64,000 nt of DNA from the NCBI RefSeq assembly GCF_006717045.1, contig NZ_VFPH01000002.1, positions 2,418,001-2,482,000 of the forward strand, in the 5' to 3' direction. The DNA comes from Pseudonocardia cypriaca (GTDB taxonomy: Bacteria > Actinomycetota > Actinomycetes > Mycobacteriales > Pseudonocardiaceae). This document shows positions 31,885-39,793 of this stretch, one piece after another. A model generated the notes under the pieces. The model was not told the DNA's origin, did not search any database, and was given only the letters and a program-made list of their open reading frames with translations. Every line of letters begins with the position of its first letter. The stretch's first letter is position 1. The position numbers and the translations under genes are program-made.

Positions 31885-32535
31885 ATGTGGGTGCCGGACG
31901 CCGCCACGGATCTGTGGGCGCTGCGCGACCACGTCGAATCCTATCTCGCCGAGGACGACGTGCTCGCGTCCGCACGGGCGGCCGCCGCACGCTCGGGCTG
32001 CGTCCCCGTCGGCCCCGATGCGGGCGCCGGCCTGCGGTTCCTCGCCGCCTCGATCGGCGCGCGGGCCGTGGTGGAGATCGGCACCGGCACCGGCGTGAGC
32101 GGGCTGTGGCTCCTGCGCGGCATGGCGCCCGGCGGCACCCTCACCTCGATCGACATCGACCCCGAGCACCAGCGCGCCGCCCGGGGTGTGTTCCTCGCCG
32201 CAGGCTACGGCCCGGCCAGCCTCCGGCTCATCAACGGGATGGCGCTCGAGGTGCTGCCCCGGCTCACCGACGCCGGCTACGACCTGGTGTTCGTCGACGC
32301 GAGCCCGCCCGACTACCCGCGCTACCTCGAAGAGGCCGTCCGCCTGCTGCGCGACGGCGGCATCGTGGTGTTCGCCGGCGTGCTCGGCGCGGGCGTGGTG
32401 GATCCCGGCGCGTCCGACGCGAGCACGGCGGGCCTGCGCGAGGTGGCCCGCCAGGTGCGGGACGACGACCGCCTGGTGCCGGTGCTGCTCCCGCTGGGTG
32501 ACGGCCTCCTGGCCGCGCTCAAGCCCGCTCCCTGA
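31885..32535 (+). CDS. SAM-dependent O-methyltransferase (Rv1220c-like)
   Basis: A 216-residue protein, ATG 31885; a TTG at 31876 would overlap the probable -10 box TAGCCT (31871-31876). The SAM-binding motif is VVEIGTGTGVSGLWLLRGM (about 60), followed by TSIDIDPEH and the catalytic Asp region DLVFVDASPPDYPRYL (about 138). It is of the catechol O-methyltransferase/YrrM family. It sits divergently beside sigE as in Rv1220c-Rv1221. No substrate is known. The 335 bases after its stop contain no gene and hold the long palindromic repeat. Confidence 0.83.
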   Translation: MWVPDAATDLWALRDHVESYLAEDDVLASARAAAARSGCVPVGPDAGAGLRFLAASIGARAVVEIGTGTGVSGLWLLRGMAPGGTLTSIDIDPEHQRAARGVFLAAGYGPASLRLINGMALEVLPRLTDAGYDLVFVDASPPDYPRYLEEAVRLLRDGGIVVFAGVLGAGVVDPGASDASTAGLREVARQVRDDDRLVPVLLPLGDGLLAALKPAP

Positions 32536-32585
32536 CCGGCCTCTGACACCGGCTCATGACCACGAGCCTCCGGCCCCTTCCGAGG

Positions 32586-32650
32586 CGATGATCAGCGTTT
32601 CGGCGCGAAACCCGACGCCTCCCGTCGGGAAACGCACCCATCTGGCGATC
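32586..32650. repeat. repeat-associated segment (TGATCA...TTCGGCGCGAAA)
   Basis: TGATCA (32589-32594) and TTCGGCGCGAAA (32599-32610), then a CCCGACG hairpin, recur at 36441-36462. Both copies lie beside the long nested-palindrome repeats and may be part of the same mobile or dispersed unit. No gene was found in 32536-32867. Confidence 0.45.
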
Positions 32651-32666
32651 ATGCCCGGGAGACACC

Positions 32667-32842
32667 GCCTCCTGGCGGCGCCGCGCGCCAAGAGGGCAGG
32701 CCCCCGGCCTGCCCCGACGCTTGCCCGGAGGGGCCGCAGAGGCTCACAGGTCAGGGGTCGCGAAGCGATCGCGAAGCGACGCCGAAGGCGCCCTTGAGCT
32801 GTGAGGGGCGGCCCCGCACGATGCGCGGCGCCGCCAGGAGGC
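32667..32842. repeat. long nested-palindrome repeat, copy A
   Basis: A 176-base element with perfect 20-base terminal inverted repeats (GCCTCCTGGCGGCGCCGCGC at 32667-32686 and its complement at 32823-32842). Inside are a GGGCAGG/CCTGCCC hairpin (32694-32714), a CTCACAG/CTGTGAG stem (32743-32749 with 32799-32805), and an apical GCGAAGCGATCGCGAAGCG region. A near copy is at 36697-36874. It lies between convergent genes. It looks like a non-autonomous dispersed repeat or a structured RNA/terminator unit. Confidence 0.75.
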
Positions 32843-32867
32843 CCACCCGCCCGCCCTACAGCTGGAT

Positions 32868-34127
32868 CTACAGGGCAGTTGCGCCCTTGCCCAGCACGAC
32901 GACGCCGCCCTGGCTCACCGTGTAGCGAGCGCGGTCCAGGCCGAGGTCGACGCCGACCAGCGCGCCGTCCGGGATCACGACGTTCTTGTCGAGGATCGCG
33001 CCGCGAACCACCGCGCCGCGCCCGACCGTGGTGCCGGGTAGCACCACCGAGTCGGAGACCTCAGCACCGGCGTCGATGCGGACGTTCGGGCTGATCACCG
33101 ATCGGCGGACGATGGCGCCGGAGATGATCGTGCCTGCGCCGACGATCGAGTCCTGCGCGATCCCGCCCTCCACGAACTTGGCGGGCGGCAGCGGCGGCGT
33201 CGCGGTGCGGATGGGCCAGCGCTGGTTGTACAGGTTGAAGATCGGGTGCACCGACACGAGATCGGTGTGGGCCTCGTAGTACGCGTCGATCGTGCCGACG
33301 TCCCGCCAGTAGCCGGCGTCGCGGTCGGTGGCGCCGGGCACGACGTTGTCGGCGAAGTCGTACACGGCGGCGTCACCCTGCCCGACCAGGCGCGGGATGA
33401 TGTCGCCACCCATGTCGTGGTCGGAGTCGCCGTCCTCGGCGTCGGCCCGCAAGGCCTCGAGCAGCACCTCGGTGGTGAAGACGTAGTTGCCCATCGAGGC
33501 GAACGTGACGTCCGGGTCGTCGGGCACCGACGGCGGGTCGGACGGCTTCTCCAGGAAGTCGATGATCCGGCCGCCGGGATCGGAGTTGATCACCCCGAAC
33601 GCCTTGGCCTCCGCCCGCGGCACCCGGATGCCCGCGACGGTGACACCGGCACCGCTCTCGATGTGGCGGGCGATCATCTGGCCCGGGTCCATCCGGTAGA
33701 CGTGGTCGGCGCCGAACACCGCGATGTAGTCGGGCCGCTCGTCGTAGACGAGGTTGAGGCTCTGGAAGATCGCGTCGGCGCTGCCGGTGTACCAGCGCCT
33801 GCCGAGCCGCTGCTGCGCCGGGACCGTGGTGATGTACTGCCCGAGCACGCTGGACAGCCGCCACGTGGTGGAGATGTGGCGGTCCAGGGAGTGCGACTTG
33901 TACTGCGTGAGCACGCAGATGCGGTGCATCCCGGCGTTGACCAGGTTGGACAGCACGAAGTCGATCAGGCGGTAGTTGCCGCCGAACGGCACGGCCGGCT
34001 TCGCGCGGTCGGCGGTGAGCGGCCAGAGCCTCTTGCCCTCACCGCCGGCGAGCACCACTCCCAGGACGTTGGCCCCGAGCGCGACCGGCGCGCTGGGGGA
34101 GGCAAGGGACGCCCGCGCCCCCGTCAT
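32868..34127 (-). CDS. glgC: glucose-1-phosphate adenylyltransferase
   Basis: A 419-residue enzyme from ATG 34127; alternatives inside the first 20 residues are possible. Nucleotidyltransferase signature LGVVLAGGEGKRLWPLT is at about 22; AKPAVPFGGNYRLIDFVLSN follows; GSADAIFQS and FGADHVYRMD contain catalytic residues. The C-terminal left-handed beta-helix shows repeats (VVLPGTTVGRGAVVRGAILDKNVVIPDG). It makes ADP-glucose for GlgM/GlgA. Divergent from glgM, with a palindrome between them. Corresponds to Rv1213. Confidence 0.93.
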   Translation of the reverse strand: MTGARASLASPSAPVALGANVLGVVLAGGEGKRLWPLTADRAKPAVPFGGNYRLIDFVLSNLVNAGMHRICVLTQYKSHSLDRHISTTWRLSSVLGQYITTVPAQQRLGRRWYTGSADAIFQSLNLVYDERPDYIAVFGADHVYRMDPGQMIARHIESGAGVTVAGIRVPRAEAKAFGVINSDPGGRIIDFLEKPSDPPSVPDDPDVTFASMGNYVFTTEVLLEALRADAEDGDSDHDMGGDIIPRLVGQGDAAVYDFADNVVPGATDRDAGYWRDVGTIDAYYEAHTDLVSVHPIFNLYNQRWPIRTATPPLPPAKFVEGGIAQDSIVGAGTIISGAIVRRSVISPNVRIDAGAEVSDSVVLPGTTVGRGAVVRGAILDKNVVIPDGALVGVDLGLDRARYTVSQGGVVVLGKGATAL

Positions 34128-34217
34128 GGCGTCGCCCCGATCCGGGCCGGACCTACCGGCAGCGTCGTCACAAGTTCCGACCCTAGTGCCCAATCGGAGG
34201 ACCGGGCCAGCGGAAGC

Positions 34218-34239
34218 GCGGGTAACACGTGTGATCCGC
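34218..34239. promoter_or_regulatory. 22-base imperfect palindrome between glgC and glgM
   Basis: GCGGGTAACACGTGTGATCC followed by GC is symmetric at 18 of 22 positions around the core ACACGTGT. It is in the 150-base space between the two divergent glycogen genes, 39 bases before glgM and 91 before glgC. It is a probable operator for a dimeric regulator. Confidence 0.5.
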
Positions 34240-34277
34240 ACGCCCCGCGCCGCCCGCGGATGGCCTACCGTTCGCCC

Positions 34278-35435
34278 GTGCGCATCGGCCTGCTCACCCG
34301 CGAGTACCCCCCGGACGTCTACGGCGGGGCCGGCGTGCACGTCGAGTACCTGGCTCCGGCGCTGCGCGAGCTGGTGGACGTCGACGTGCACTGCTTCGGC
34401 GAACCGCGGCAGGTGCCGGACACCTACGCCCACCAGCCGCCGCCGTCGCTCCGGGAGGCGAACCCGGCGCTGCAGACGCTCGGCGCGGACCTGTCGATGG
34501 TTGCCGCGCTCGGCGGGGTCGACCTCGCCCACTCCCACACCTGGTACGCGAACATGGCGGGGCACCTGGCGAAGGTGCTGCACGGGATACCGCACGTCGT
34601 CACCGCGCACTCGCTCGAACCGCGCAGGCCGTGGAAGGCCGAGCAGCTCGGCGGCGGGTACCGGCTCTCGTCGTGGGTGGAGCGCACCGCGTACGAGGCG
34701 GCGGACGCCGTGATCGCGGTGAGCGCAGGCATGCGCCGAGACGTACTGGAGTGCTACCCGGCCCTGGACACCGCCCGCGTCCACGTCGTGCACAACGGGA
34801 TCGATACCGCCTTCTACCAGCCGGATCCGGCGCGGGACGCCGTTCGCGCCGCCGGCATCGACCCGGACCGTCCGAGCGTGGTCTTCGTCGGGCGGATCAC
34901 CCGGCAGAAGGGGCTGTCCCACCTGATCGCGGCGGCCCACCACATCGACCGGGACGCGCAGATCGTCCTGTGCGCGGGCGCCCCGGACACCCCGGAGATC
35001 GCCGCCGAGACCGAGGCCGCCGTCGCCGAGCTCAGCGCCGCCCGCTCCGGCGTGGTGTGGGTGCGCGGCATGCTGCCCACCACGGCCGTGCGCCAGATCC
35101 TCTCCGCCGCCACCGTGTTCGTCTGCCCGTCGGTCTACGAGCCGCTCGGCATCGTCAACCTCGAGGCCATGGCGTGCGGCACCGCGGTGGTGGCCTCCGA
35201 CGTCGGCGGGATCCCCGAGGTCGTCGCCGACGACGAGACCGGGCTGCTCGCCCACTTCGACGAGCACGAGGTGGACGCGTTCCGCGCCGATCTCGCCGAG
35301 GCCGTGAACGCGCTGCTCGCCGACCCGGACCGCGCCGCGGCGATGGGCGAGGCGGGGCGGGCGCGGGCGGAGCGGGAGTTCAGCTGGCAGCAGGCGGCCG
35401 CCCGGACCGTGGAGATCTACCGGGCGCTCGCCTGA
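34278..35435 (+). CDS. glgM: alpha-maltose-1-phosphate synthase / glycogen synthase (GT4)
   Basis: A 385-residue glycosyltransferase. GTG 34278 lies six bases after TACCGT (34266-34271), thus leaderless. GT-B features: ADP-binding KTGG-like replacement near the start (LLTREYPPDVYGGAGVHV), FVGRITRQKGLSHLI (about 200), and ExxxE-type CPSVYEPLGIVNLEAMACGTAVV (about 285-305). The family (Rv1212c) makes maltose-1-phosphate from ADP-glucose for GlgE-type glucan building. GlgM and GlgA both have been used as the name. glgC is divergent. Its end overlaps the CGNR gene by 19 bases. Confidence 0.9.
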   Translation: MRIGLLTREYPPDVYGGAGVHVEYLAPALRELVDVDVHCFGEPRQVPDTYAHQPPPSLREANPALQTLGADLSMVAALGGVDLAHSHTWYANMAGHLAKVLHGIPHVVTAHSLEPRRPWKAEQLGGGYRLSSWVERTAYEAADAVIAVSAGMRRDVLECYPALDTARVHVVHNGIDTAFYQPDPARDAVRAAGIDPDRPSVVFVGRITRQKGLSHLIAAAHHIDRDAQIVLCAGAPDTPEIAAETEAAVAELSAARSGVVWVRGMLPTTAVRQILSAATVFVCPSVYEPLGIVNLEAMACGTAVVASDVGGIPEVVADDETGLLAHFDEHEVDAFRADLAEAVNALLADPDRAAAMGEAGRARAEREFSWQQAAARTVEIYRALA

Positions 35436-35971
35436 GACCGGGCCCGGACGCGGGCGCGGTGGGCCGCCACCGCGGAGCGGTTGGCGCAGGCCGACGAGCA
35501 GTAGCGGCGCGCGGCGTTGCGCGAGGTGTCGGCGAACACCTTCGCGCAGCCGTCCGCCGCACAGCGGCCGTGGCGGGTGACGCCGTACTCGGACACGAGC
35601 ATCGCCAGCGCGAACGCGGTGGTGGCCCGGATCCGGTCGACGAGCCCGGCCTCCGGGGGCGTGTAGTGCAGGTGCCAGCCCTCGCCGTCGTGGTTGGTGA
35701 GGTGCGGCTCGATCCGGACGTCGACGAGCAGGGCGTTGACCGCGGCAGCCGCCTCGTCGTCGCTGGTGACGTCGAAGACGGTGCGTAGCCGCCGGGCCCA
35801 GGCCCGCAGCGCCGGCTCGACGCTGTCCGGGGCATCGATGGCGCGGTACGAGTGCGCGACCAGCACCGCCCGCAGCTGGTCGGGCACCCGGCCCTCGGGG
35901 TCCTCGATCACGCTGTTCACCAGGTCGACGGCGGCGCCGAGGGCGTCGCTGCGGTAACCGATGAAGTCCAT
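35417..35971 (-). CDS. CGNR zinc finger/ABATE-domain protein
   Basis: A 184-residue protein from ATG 35971. The N-terminal domain (about 1-130, stress-induced ABATE-like) precedes a C-terminal CGNR zinc finger: C-A-x2-G-C-AKVFADTSRNAARRYCSSACANR-type motif (about 140-165), with two pairs of Cys for zinc and a basic helix (SAVAAHRARVRAR). Such proteins are probably transcription regulators. It is divergent from a 62-residue zinc-ribbon protein, with three GGTTATTAC/GGTAACC-type sites in between. Confidence 0.82.
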   Translation of the reverse strand: MDFIGYRSDALGAAVDLVNSVIEDPEGRVPDQLRAVLVAHSYRAIDAPDSVEPALRAWARRLRTVFDVTSDDEAAAAVNALLVDVRIEPHLTNHDGEGWHLHYTPPEAGLVDRIRATTAFALAMLVSEYGVTRHGRCAADGCAKVFADTSRNAARRYCSSACANRSAVAAHRARVRARSQASAR

Positions 35972-35973
35972 TG

Positions 35974-36028
35974 GGTTATTACTACCACAGGCCTCCCATG
36001 TAAGATGTGAAGCGACGACGGTTATTAC
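35974..36028. promoter_or_regulatory. GGTTATTAC repeats between CGNR and zinc-ribbon genes
   Basis: GGTTATTAC occurs at 35974-35982 and at 36020-36028; the second copy is in CGGT-TATT-ACCG, a perfect eight-base inverted repeat. A related CGGTAACCG sits in the start of the CGNR gene (35951-35959). TAAGAT at 36001-36006 may be a -10 box for the rightward gene. The AT-rich direct repeats are candidate sites for the CGNR protein. Confidence 0.45.
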
Positions 36029-36045
36029 CGAGGGGAGGCGCGACC

Positions 36046-36234
36046 ATGCGGTGCGCGCGCTGTGGGTGGCCGAGCGAGGAGGCGACGGTGCTGTCGACGC
36101 ACCACACCTCGCAGGGATGGGTGCGGTACCGACGGTGCGTGTGCGGGGACGTCACGATCCAGCTCGTGACGCTCGGCCAGGCCGCGGGCACGCAGGTGGA
36201 GCCGGTGCGCGAACCGGCGGAGAGCGCGCTCTAG
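36046..36234 (+). CDS. small zinc-ribbon protein
   Basis: A 62-residue protein from ATG 36046 with GGGGAGG seven bases upstream. It opens MRCARCGWPSEEATVLSTHH and continues with RRCVCGDVTIQLV, giving a CxxC and a CxC pair that would bind zinc. It resembles the N-terminal zinc ribbon of NrdR-like proteins but no ATP-cone is present. It is divergent from the CGNR protein and may share its regulation. No function known to me. The following 772 bases contain repeats, not genes. Confidence 0.6.
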   Translation: MRCARCGWPSEEATVLSTHHTSQGWVRYRRCVCGDVTIQLVTLGQAAGTQVEPVREPAESAL

Positions 36235-36287
36235 CGCGGCGCTCGTACGAGGCCTCCCAGCGGCATCGCGCACGCTTCAGGCCCGCT

Positions 36288-36326
36288 CCCACCAGGCCTT
36301 CAGTGGCGCCACGCATCGTCCAGGCC
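36288..36326. repeat. partial tandem copy of element C end
   Basis: ACCAGGCCTTCAGTGGCGCC and the bases following it up to 36326 recur 43 bases downstream (from 36334) with few changes. It is a stray end of the palindromic repeat family. Confidence 0.5.
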
Positions 36327-36337
36327 AACCTCCACCA

Positions 36338-36431
36338 GGCCTTCGGTGGCGCCGCGCATCGTGCGGGGCCGCTTCGCGGGCAGGCCCACGAGCCTGCCCC
36401 TTTCGGCGCGCGGCACCACCGAAGGCAGGCC
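36338..36431 (-). repeat. nested-palindrome repeat, short variant C (opposite orientation)
   Basis: A 94-base element with imperfect terminal inverted repeats (GGCCTTCGGTGGCGCCGCGC at the left and its near complement ending GAAGGCAGGCC at the right). Read on the minus strand it shares CCGCGCGCC, the GGGCAGG/CCTGCCC hairpin and GCGGCCCCGCACGATGCGCG with copy A, but lacks the central 80 bases. A TTCGGCGCGAAA segment follows (36451-36462). Confidence 0.6.
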
Positions 36432-36696
36432 TCCCCACCATGATCAAGGCTTCGGCGCGAAAACGGCCGAACAAGCCGGAAATGCGCCGAACCGCCGATC
36501 TTGGAGCGGGACCAGGTCGCGGGCCAGGCTGATCGGCCCGAGGAGCACGCCAGGGTCGCGGGCGAGGCCGTTGTGTACTGCTCGGGGCTGACCCGCACCG
36601 TTCTCGGCCCACGCTGCCCGTCGACCGGCAGCGTGGACCGACGAGGAATGCGAGAGCACCAACCCGGTGCGCGAAGGCAACCAGATGCCCGATACC

Positions 36697-36874
36697 GGCC
36701 TCCTGGCGGCGCCGCGCACCAAGAGGGCAGGCCCCTGGCCTGCCCGCACTGCTTGCCCTCAGGGGCCGCAGAGGCTCGCAGGTCAAGGGTCGCGAAGCGA
36801 TCGCGGAGCGACGCCGCAGACGCCCTTGAGCTGTGAGGAGCGGCCCGCACAATGCGCGGCGCCGCCAGGAGGCC
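36697..36874. repeat. long nested-palindrome repeat, copy B
   Basis: A 178-base element in the same orientation as copy A, with 21-base perfect terminal inverted repeats (36697-36717 and 36854-36874). The inner hairpins and the CGCGAAGCGATCGCG core are kept, with scattered substitutions that mostly leave the stems pairable. It also lies between convergent genes. Confidence 0.75.
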
Positions 36875-36926
36875 CTGGAAAGGCAGACCTTGTGACAGGA
36901 GGCCCCTCGCGTCCCACCCAAAGCCG

Positions 36927-36968
36927 AACGGCACCGACGGGCGGCGGGTGCCGTCCGTCGGTGCCGTT
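36927..36968 (-). terminator. hairpin downstream of DUF3117 gene
   Basis: AACGGCACCGACGG (36927-36940) pairs perfectly with CCGTCGGTGCCGTT (36955-36968), loop of 14 bases, 38 bases after the DUF3117 stop on the minus strand. Confidence 0.6.
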
Positions 36969-37006
36969 GGTAGGTACCGACTGCCCCGGAGCAGGGGCGG
37001 GTGCGC

Positions 37007-37174
37007 TCAGCCGGAGGCGGCCTTGAGAGCGTCGCCGAGGTCGCTGGCTTCCTCTGCGGACATCTCGACGACCAGGCGGCCGCCACCCTCGAGGGGGACG
37101 CGCATCACGATGCCCCGACCCTCCTTGGTCACCTCCAGGGGACCATCGCCGGTCCGGGGCTTCATCGCCGCCAT
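37007..37174 (-). CDS. DUF3117-family small protein (Rv1211-like)
   Basis: A 55-residue protein from ATG 37174 with AGGAGGCAGGAG directly upstream. The sequence MAAMKPRTGDGPLEVTKEGR and RGIVMRVPLEGGGRLVVEMS, ending EEASDLGDALKAASG, is typical of the conserved actinobacterial DUF3117. In M. tuberculosis Rv1211, between tagA and glgM, is a calmodulin-like report in the literature, but no calcium motif is seen here. It lies between tagA and the glgM/CGNR block. Function not established. Confidence 0.88.
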   Translation of the reverse strand: MAAMKPRTGDGPLEVTKEGRGIVMRVPLEGGGRLVVEMSAEEASDLGDALKAASG

Positions 37175-37341
37175 CTCCTGCCTCCTCCGTCGTCGTTAGT
37201 GGCCAGAGCCGTTGGCATCGCGGGTTTCGTGCCGCTGCGCGGGCGTAGCGCGCGGCGAGGATGCTGGGAACATCTTTCCTCATCCAACGGACAGGGGTGC
37301 AACCGGAGCGATCAACCAGGCAGGTCGTTCACCCTCTGCAA

Positions 37342-37914
37342 TCAGGGTGTCGCTGCCCGCCAGCAGTCTGCGACGTGATCGTCCACCAGCCCCGCGGCCT
37401 GCATCAGCGCGTAGCACGTGGTGGGGCCGACGAAGCGGAGACCGTGCCGCTTGAGGGCGCGGGCCATCGCCACCGACTCGGGGGTGGTGGCCGGTACGTC
37501 GGCGAGCGTGGCCGGTCGCGGACGGGCGGCCGGGTGGGGCGCGAACGACCAGAGCAGCTCGTCGAGCGGCTCGTCGAGCGCCAGCACACGGCGGGCGTTG
37601 TGGATCGTGGCCTCGATCTTCGCCCGGTTGCGCACGATCCCGGCGTCGCCCATCAGCCGCTGCACGTCGGAGTCGTCGAAGGCGGCCACCGCGGCGGGGT
37701 CGAACCCGGCGAAGGCGGCGCGGAACGCCGGACGTTTGCGCAGGATGACCAGCCAGGACAGCCCGGACTGGAACCCTTCGAGGCACAACCGCTCGAACAT
37801 CGCGGTTACCCCGTGTAGCGGGCGGCCCCACTCGTCGTCGTGGTACGCGACGTACTCGGGCGCGGAACCGGCCCAGCCGCAGCGGGCTCGATCGTCGGTG
37901 TCGATCTCAGGCAC
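37342..37914 (-). CDS. tagA: DNA-3-methyladenine glycosylase I
   Basis: A 190-residue enzyme from GTG 37914. Features of TAG: RCGWAGSAPEYVAYHDDEWGRPLHG (about 10-35), FERLCLEGFQSGLSWLVILRKR (about 40), and a zinc site formed by N-terminal Cys/His and late C-x-H residues in FVGPTTCYALMQAAGLVDDH. It excises 3-methyladenine from alkylated DNA. Its start overlaps the SRPBCC gene's stop by eight bases. The stop overlaps a small CACCCT/AGGGTG hairpin (37330-37349). It corresponds to Rv1210. Confidence 0.92.
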   Translation of the reverse strand: MPEIDTDDRARCGWAGSAPEYVAYHDDEWGRPLHGVTAMFERLCLEGFQSGLSWLVILRKRPAFRAAFAGFDPAAVAAFDDSDVQRLMGDAGIVRNRAKIEATIHNARRVLALDEPLDELLWSFAPHPAARPRPATLADVPATTPESVAMARALKRHGLRFVGPTTCYALMQAAGLVDDHVADCWRAATP

Positions 37915-38371
37915 GCGATTGGTATACAGCCTCGCACCGACGCTTCATGCGCCGCAGCGAGAACGCCACCCCGGCCCGGAACGCCGGCCGCACCAGCGGC
38001 CAGCCGAGCGCACCGACCCGCCCGAGCGGGAGGTCGAGCAGCTCCGACCACAGGAACCGGGCGCGCTCCGGCCCGAGGGGCAGCACCTCGAACACACCCT
38101 CCCCGCGCACCACCTTCCCGAGGTGGCGCACCACGCACCGCCGCGGCGGCGTCCACTCGACGACCTCCATGCGGTCGGTCACCCCGAGCGGGCCGACGCC
38201 GGTGACCGCCTCGAGGGTGGCCCCGAGCCGCCTGCCGTCGCCTCCGCTCGTGGGCCGGACGCGGGTGCCGAGCATCCACTCCCCCTGGTTCGCCCAGTCG
38301 GTCACCACGTCCCAGAGCACCTCGGCGGGCGCCGCCACGTCCACGGGTTCGGTGAGCTCGATCCGTGTCAC
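37907..38371 (-). CDS. SRPBCC-fold protein
   Basis: A 154-residue protein from GTG 38371, overlapping the DivIVA-like stop (GTGA) and the tagA start. The fold is shown by MTRIELTEPVDVAAPAEVLWDVVTDW (strand, helix) and the later VVEWTPPRRCVVRH and GVFEVLPLGPERARFLWSE strands. Such START-like proteins bind hydrophobic ligands; no reaction can be assigned. Co-translation links it to tagA and the DivIVA-like gene. Confidence 0.78.
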   Translation of the reverse strand: MTRIELTEPVDVAAPAEVLWDVVTDWANQGEWMLGTRVRPTSGGDGRRLGATLEAVTGVGPLGVTDRMEVVEWTPPRRCVVRHLGKVVRGEGVFEVLPLGPERARFLWSELLDLPLGRVGALGWPLVRPAFRAGVAFSLRRMKRRCEAVYQSRA

Positions 38372-38724
38372 AGTTCGCCCTCCGCTCGCACCCCGTCGGC
38401 GGGCGCAGCTGCCGCGAGCGCCGACTCCAGCTCGGCCACCTTCGCGAGCAGGCCGTCCCGCTGCGCGCCCGCACGGTCGAGCTGGTCGGCGAGCCGGTCG
38501 AGCACCCAGTCCACCTCGTCCATCCGGTAGCCGCGCAGCGCCTGCTGGAAACGCAGCTCCCGCACGTCGTCGCCGTCGATCTCACCCGCGGGCAACCGGG
38601 TGGGCGTAGCGCCCGGCGGCAGTGGCGCCAACTCCTCGCCCCGCCCGAACACGAGCGCGGCCAGGCCGAACAACGCGGCCCCGACTGCCGCGACGACCAA
38701 GAGGTAGATCAGCGCGGTCCCCAC
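38368..38724 (-). CDS. DivIVA-domain membrane protein (Rv1209-like)
   Basis: A 118-residue protein, GTG 38724. One N-terminal helix (about 4-26, LIYLLVVAAVGAALFGLAALVF) is followed by a DivIVA motif (ELRFQQALRGYRMDEVDWVLDRLADQLD, about 56-83) and a short coiled coil. DivIVA proteins gather at curved poles and septa. It is next to gpgS and tagA, as Rv1209 is. Role in polar growth is inferred from the domain. Confidence 0.8.
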   Translation of the reverse strand: MGTALIYLLVVAAVGAALFGLAALVFGRGEELAPLPPGATPTRLPAGEIDGDDVRELRFQQALRGYRMDEVDWVLDRLADQLDRAGAQRDGLLAKVAELESALAAAAPADGVRAEGEL

Positions 38725-38751
38725 CCCGCCGATCCCATCACGCGCGCAAGA

Positions 38752-39681
38752 TCAACGCACGAGCACCTCTCGAATCGGGGGTCGATCCGCCACACCGACC
38801 GGGGTGACCGAGGGCAGCCACTCCCCCTCGACCTGCACGAACTGGGTGAGCGCTCCACCCGCGTCCGGCACGTCGCAGCGGACGAGCGCCGCGGAGAGGA
38901 TCTCGCGGGCCATCACCCCCAGCTGCAGCAGCGACCGGTTGCGGTGCTTGCGCACGCCGAGGTTGACCTGGGCGAGCCCGTCCAGTCCGAACAGCGCGTA
39001 CGTGTCGAGCAGCAGCCCGATCTCCACCCCGTACCCCGGGGCGAACGGCACCGACTCGAGCAGCTCCCGCGTGCCGGCGTACTCGCCGCCGAGCGGTTGC
39101 ACGATCCCGGCGAGCTCGGGACGCAGCGCGGCGAGCAGCGGACGCACGAGGAGCTCCGTGACGCGGCCGCCGCCGGTGTCGGCCACCGTGGTCTCCAGGC
39201 GCAGCGGGCGCCGGTAGAAGCCCTTCACGAGGGTGACCCCGGGCTCGGTGAGCAGCGGGCCGAGCAGGGACGGCACGAAGCCGGGATCGAAGTCGACGAG
39301 GTCGGAGTCGAGGTAGCAGACGAGGTCGCCGGTGGTGGCCGCCAGCGAGCGCCACAGCACCTCCCCCTTGCCCGGCACGGGCGGGAGCTCGGGCAGGACG
39401 TCGGTGCGCAGCACCACCCGTGCGCCGGCGGCCGCCGCCACCTCTACGGTGCGGTCGGTCGAGCCGGAGTCGACGACGACCAGCTCGTCGACGAGCGGAT
39501 CCGGGCCGCTGGTCAGGGGCAGGATCGCGGCCACGATCGCACCGACCGTGGCCTCCTCGTCGAGCGCAGGCAGCACCACCGACACCCGGCGGCCCATCTT
39601 CGCCGCCACCAGCTCCTCGACGCTCCAGCGGGGGTCCTGCCACGTCCGCCGGGCGAACCACTCCTCGATGACCGGATCCAC
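38752..39681 (-). CDS. gpgS: glucosyl-3-phosphoglycerate synthase
   Basis: A 309-residue GT81 enzyme. GTG 39681 has AAGGAG eight bases upstream; a GTG three codons earlier is possible. Seen are VSVVLPALDEEATVGAIV (about 35), VVDSGSTDRT, PVPGKGEVLWRSL, the DxD-like metal motif CYLDSDLVDF (about 126), and GYGVEIGLLLDTYALFGLD. It transfers glucose from a nucleotide sugar to 3-phosphoglycerate, the first step to glucosylglycerate and methylglucose lipopolysaccharides. It corresponds to Rv1208. The folP2/fadD6 genes that follow it in mycobacteria are absent here. Confidence 0.9.
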   Translation of the reverse strand: MDPVIEEWFARRTWQDPRWSVEELVAAKMGRRVSVVLPALDEEATVGAIVAAILPLTSGPDPLVDELVVVDSGSTDRTVEVAAAAGARVVLRTDVLPELPPVPGKGEVLWRSLAATTGDLVCYLDSDLVDFDPGFVPSLLGPLLTEPGVTLVKGFYRRPLRLETTVADTGGGRVTELLVRPLLAALRPELAGIVQPLGGEYAGTRELLESVPFAPGYGVEIGLLLDTYALFGLDGLAQVNLGVRKHRNRSLLQLGVMAREILSAALVRCDVPDAGGALTQFVQVEGEWLPSVTPVGVADRPPIREVLVR

Positions 39682-39793
39682 GGGCCTCACTCCTTCACGG
39701 GCGGGTCCTCACAACGCCTCCGGCGCGCCTGCCGGTCCTCGTGTACCCGGAAGATGCCGTCGAGAGGCGCGACCGGCACCACCGCGGCGCACG

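Noticed and set aside
36235..37006. Possible genes in the 772-base stretch downstream of the zinc-ribbon gene
   Set aside because: All open frames are low-complexity and cross palindromic repeats; the stretch is better explained as repeats and terminators.
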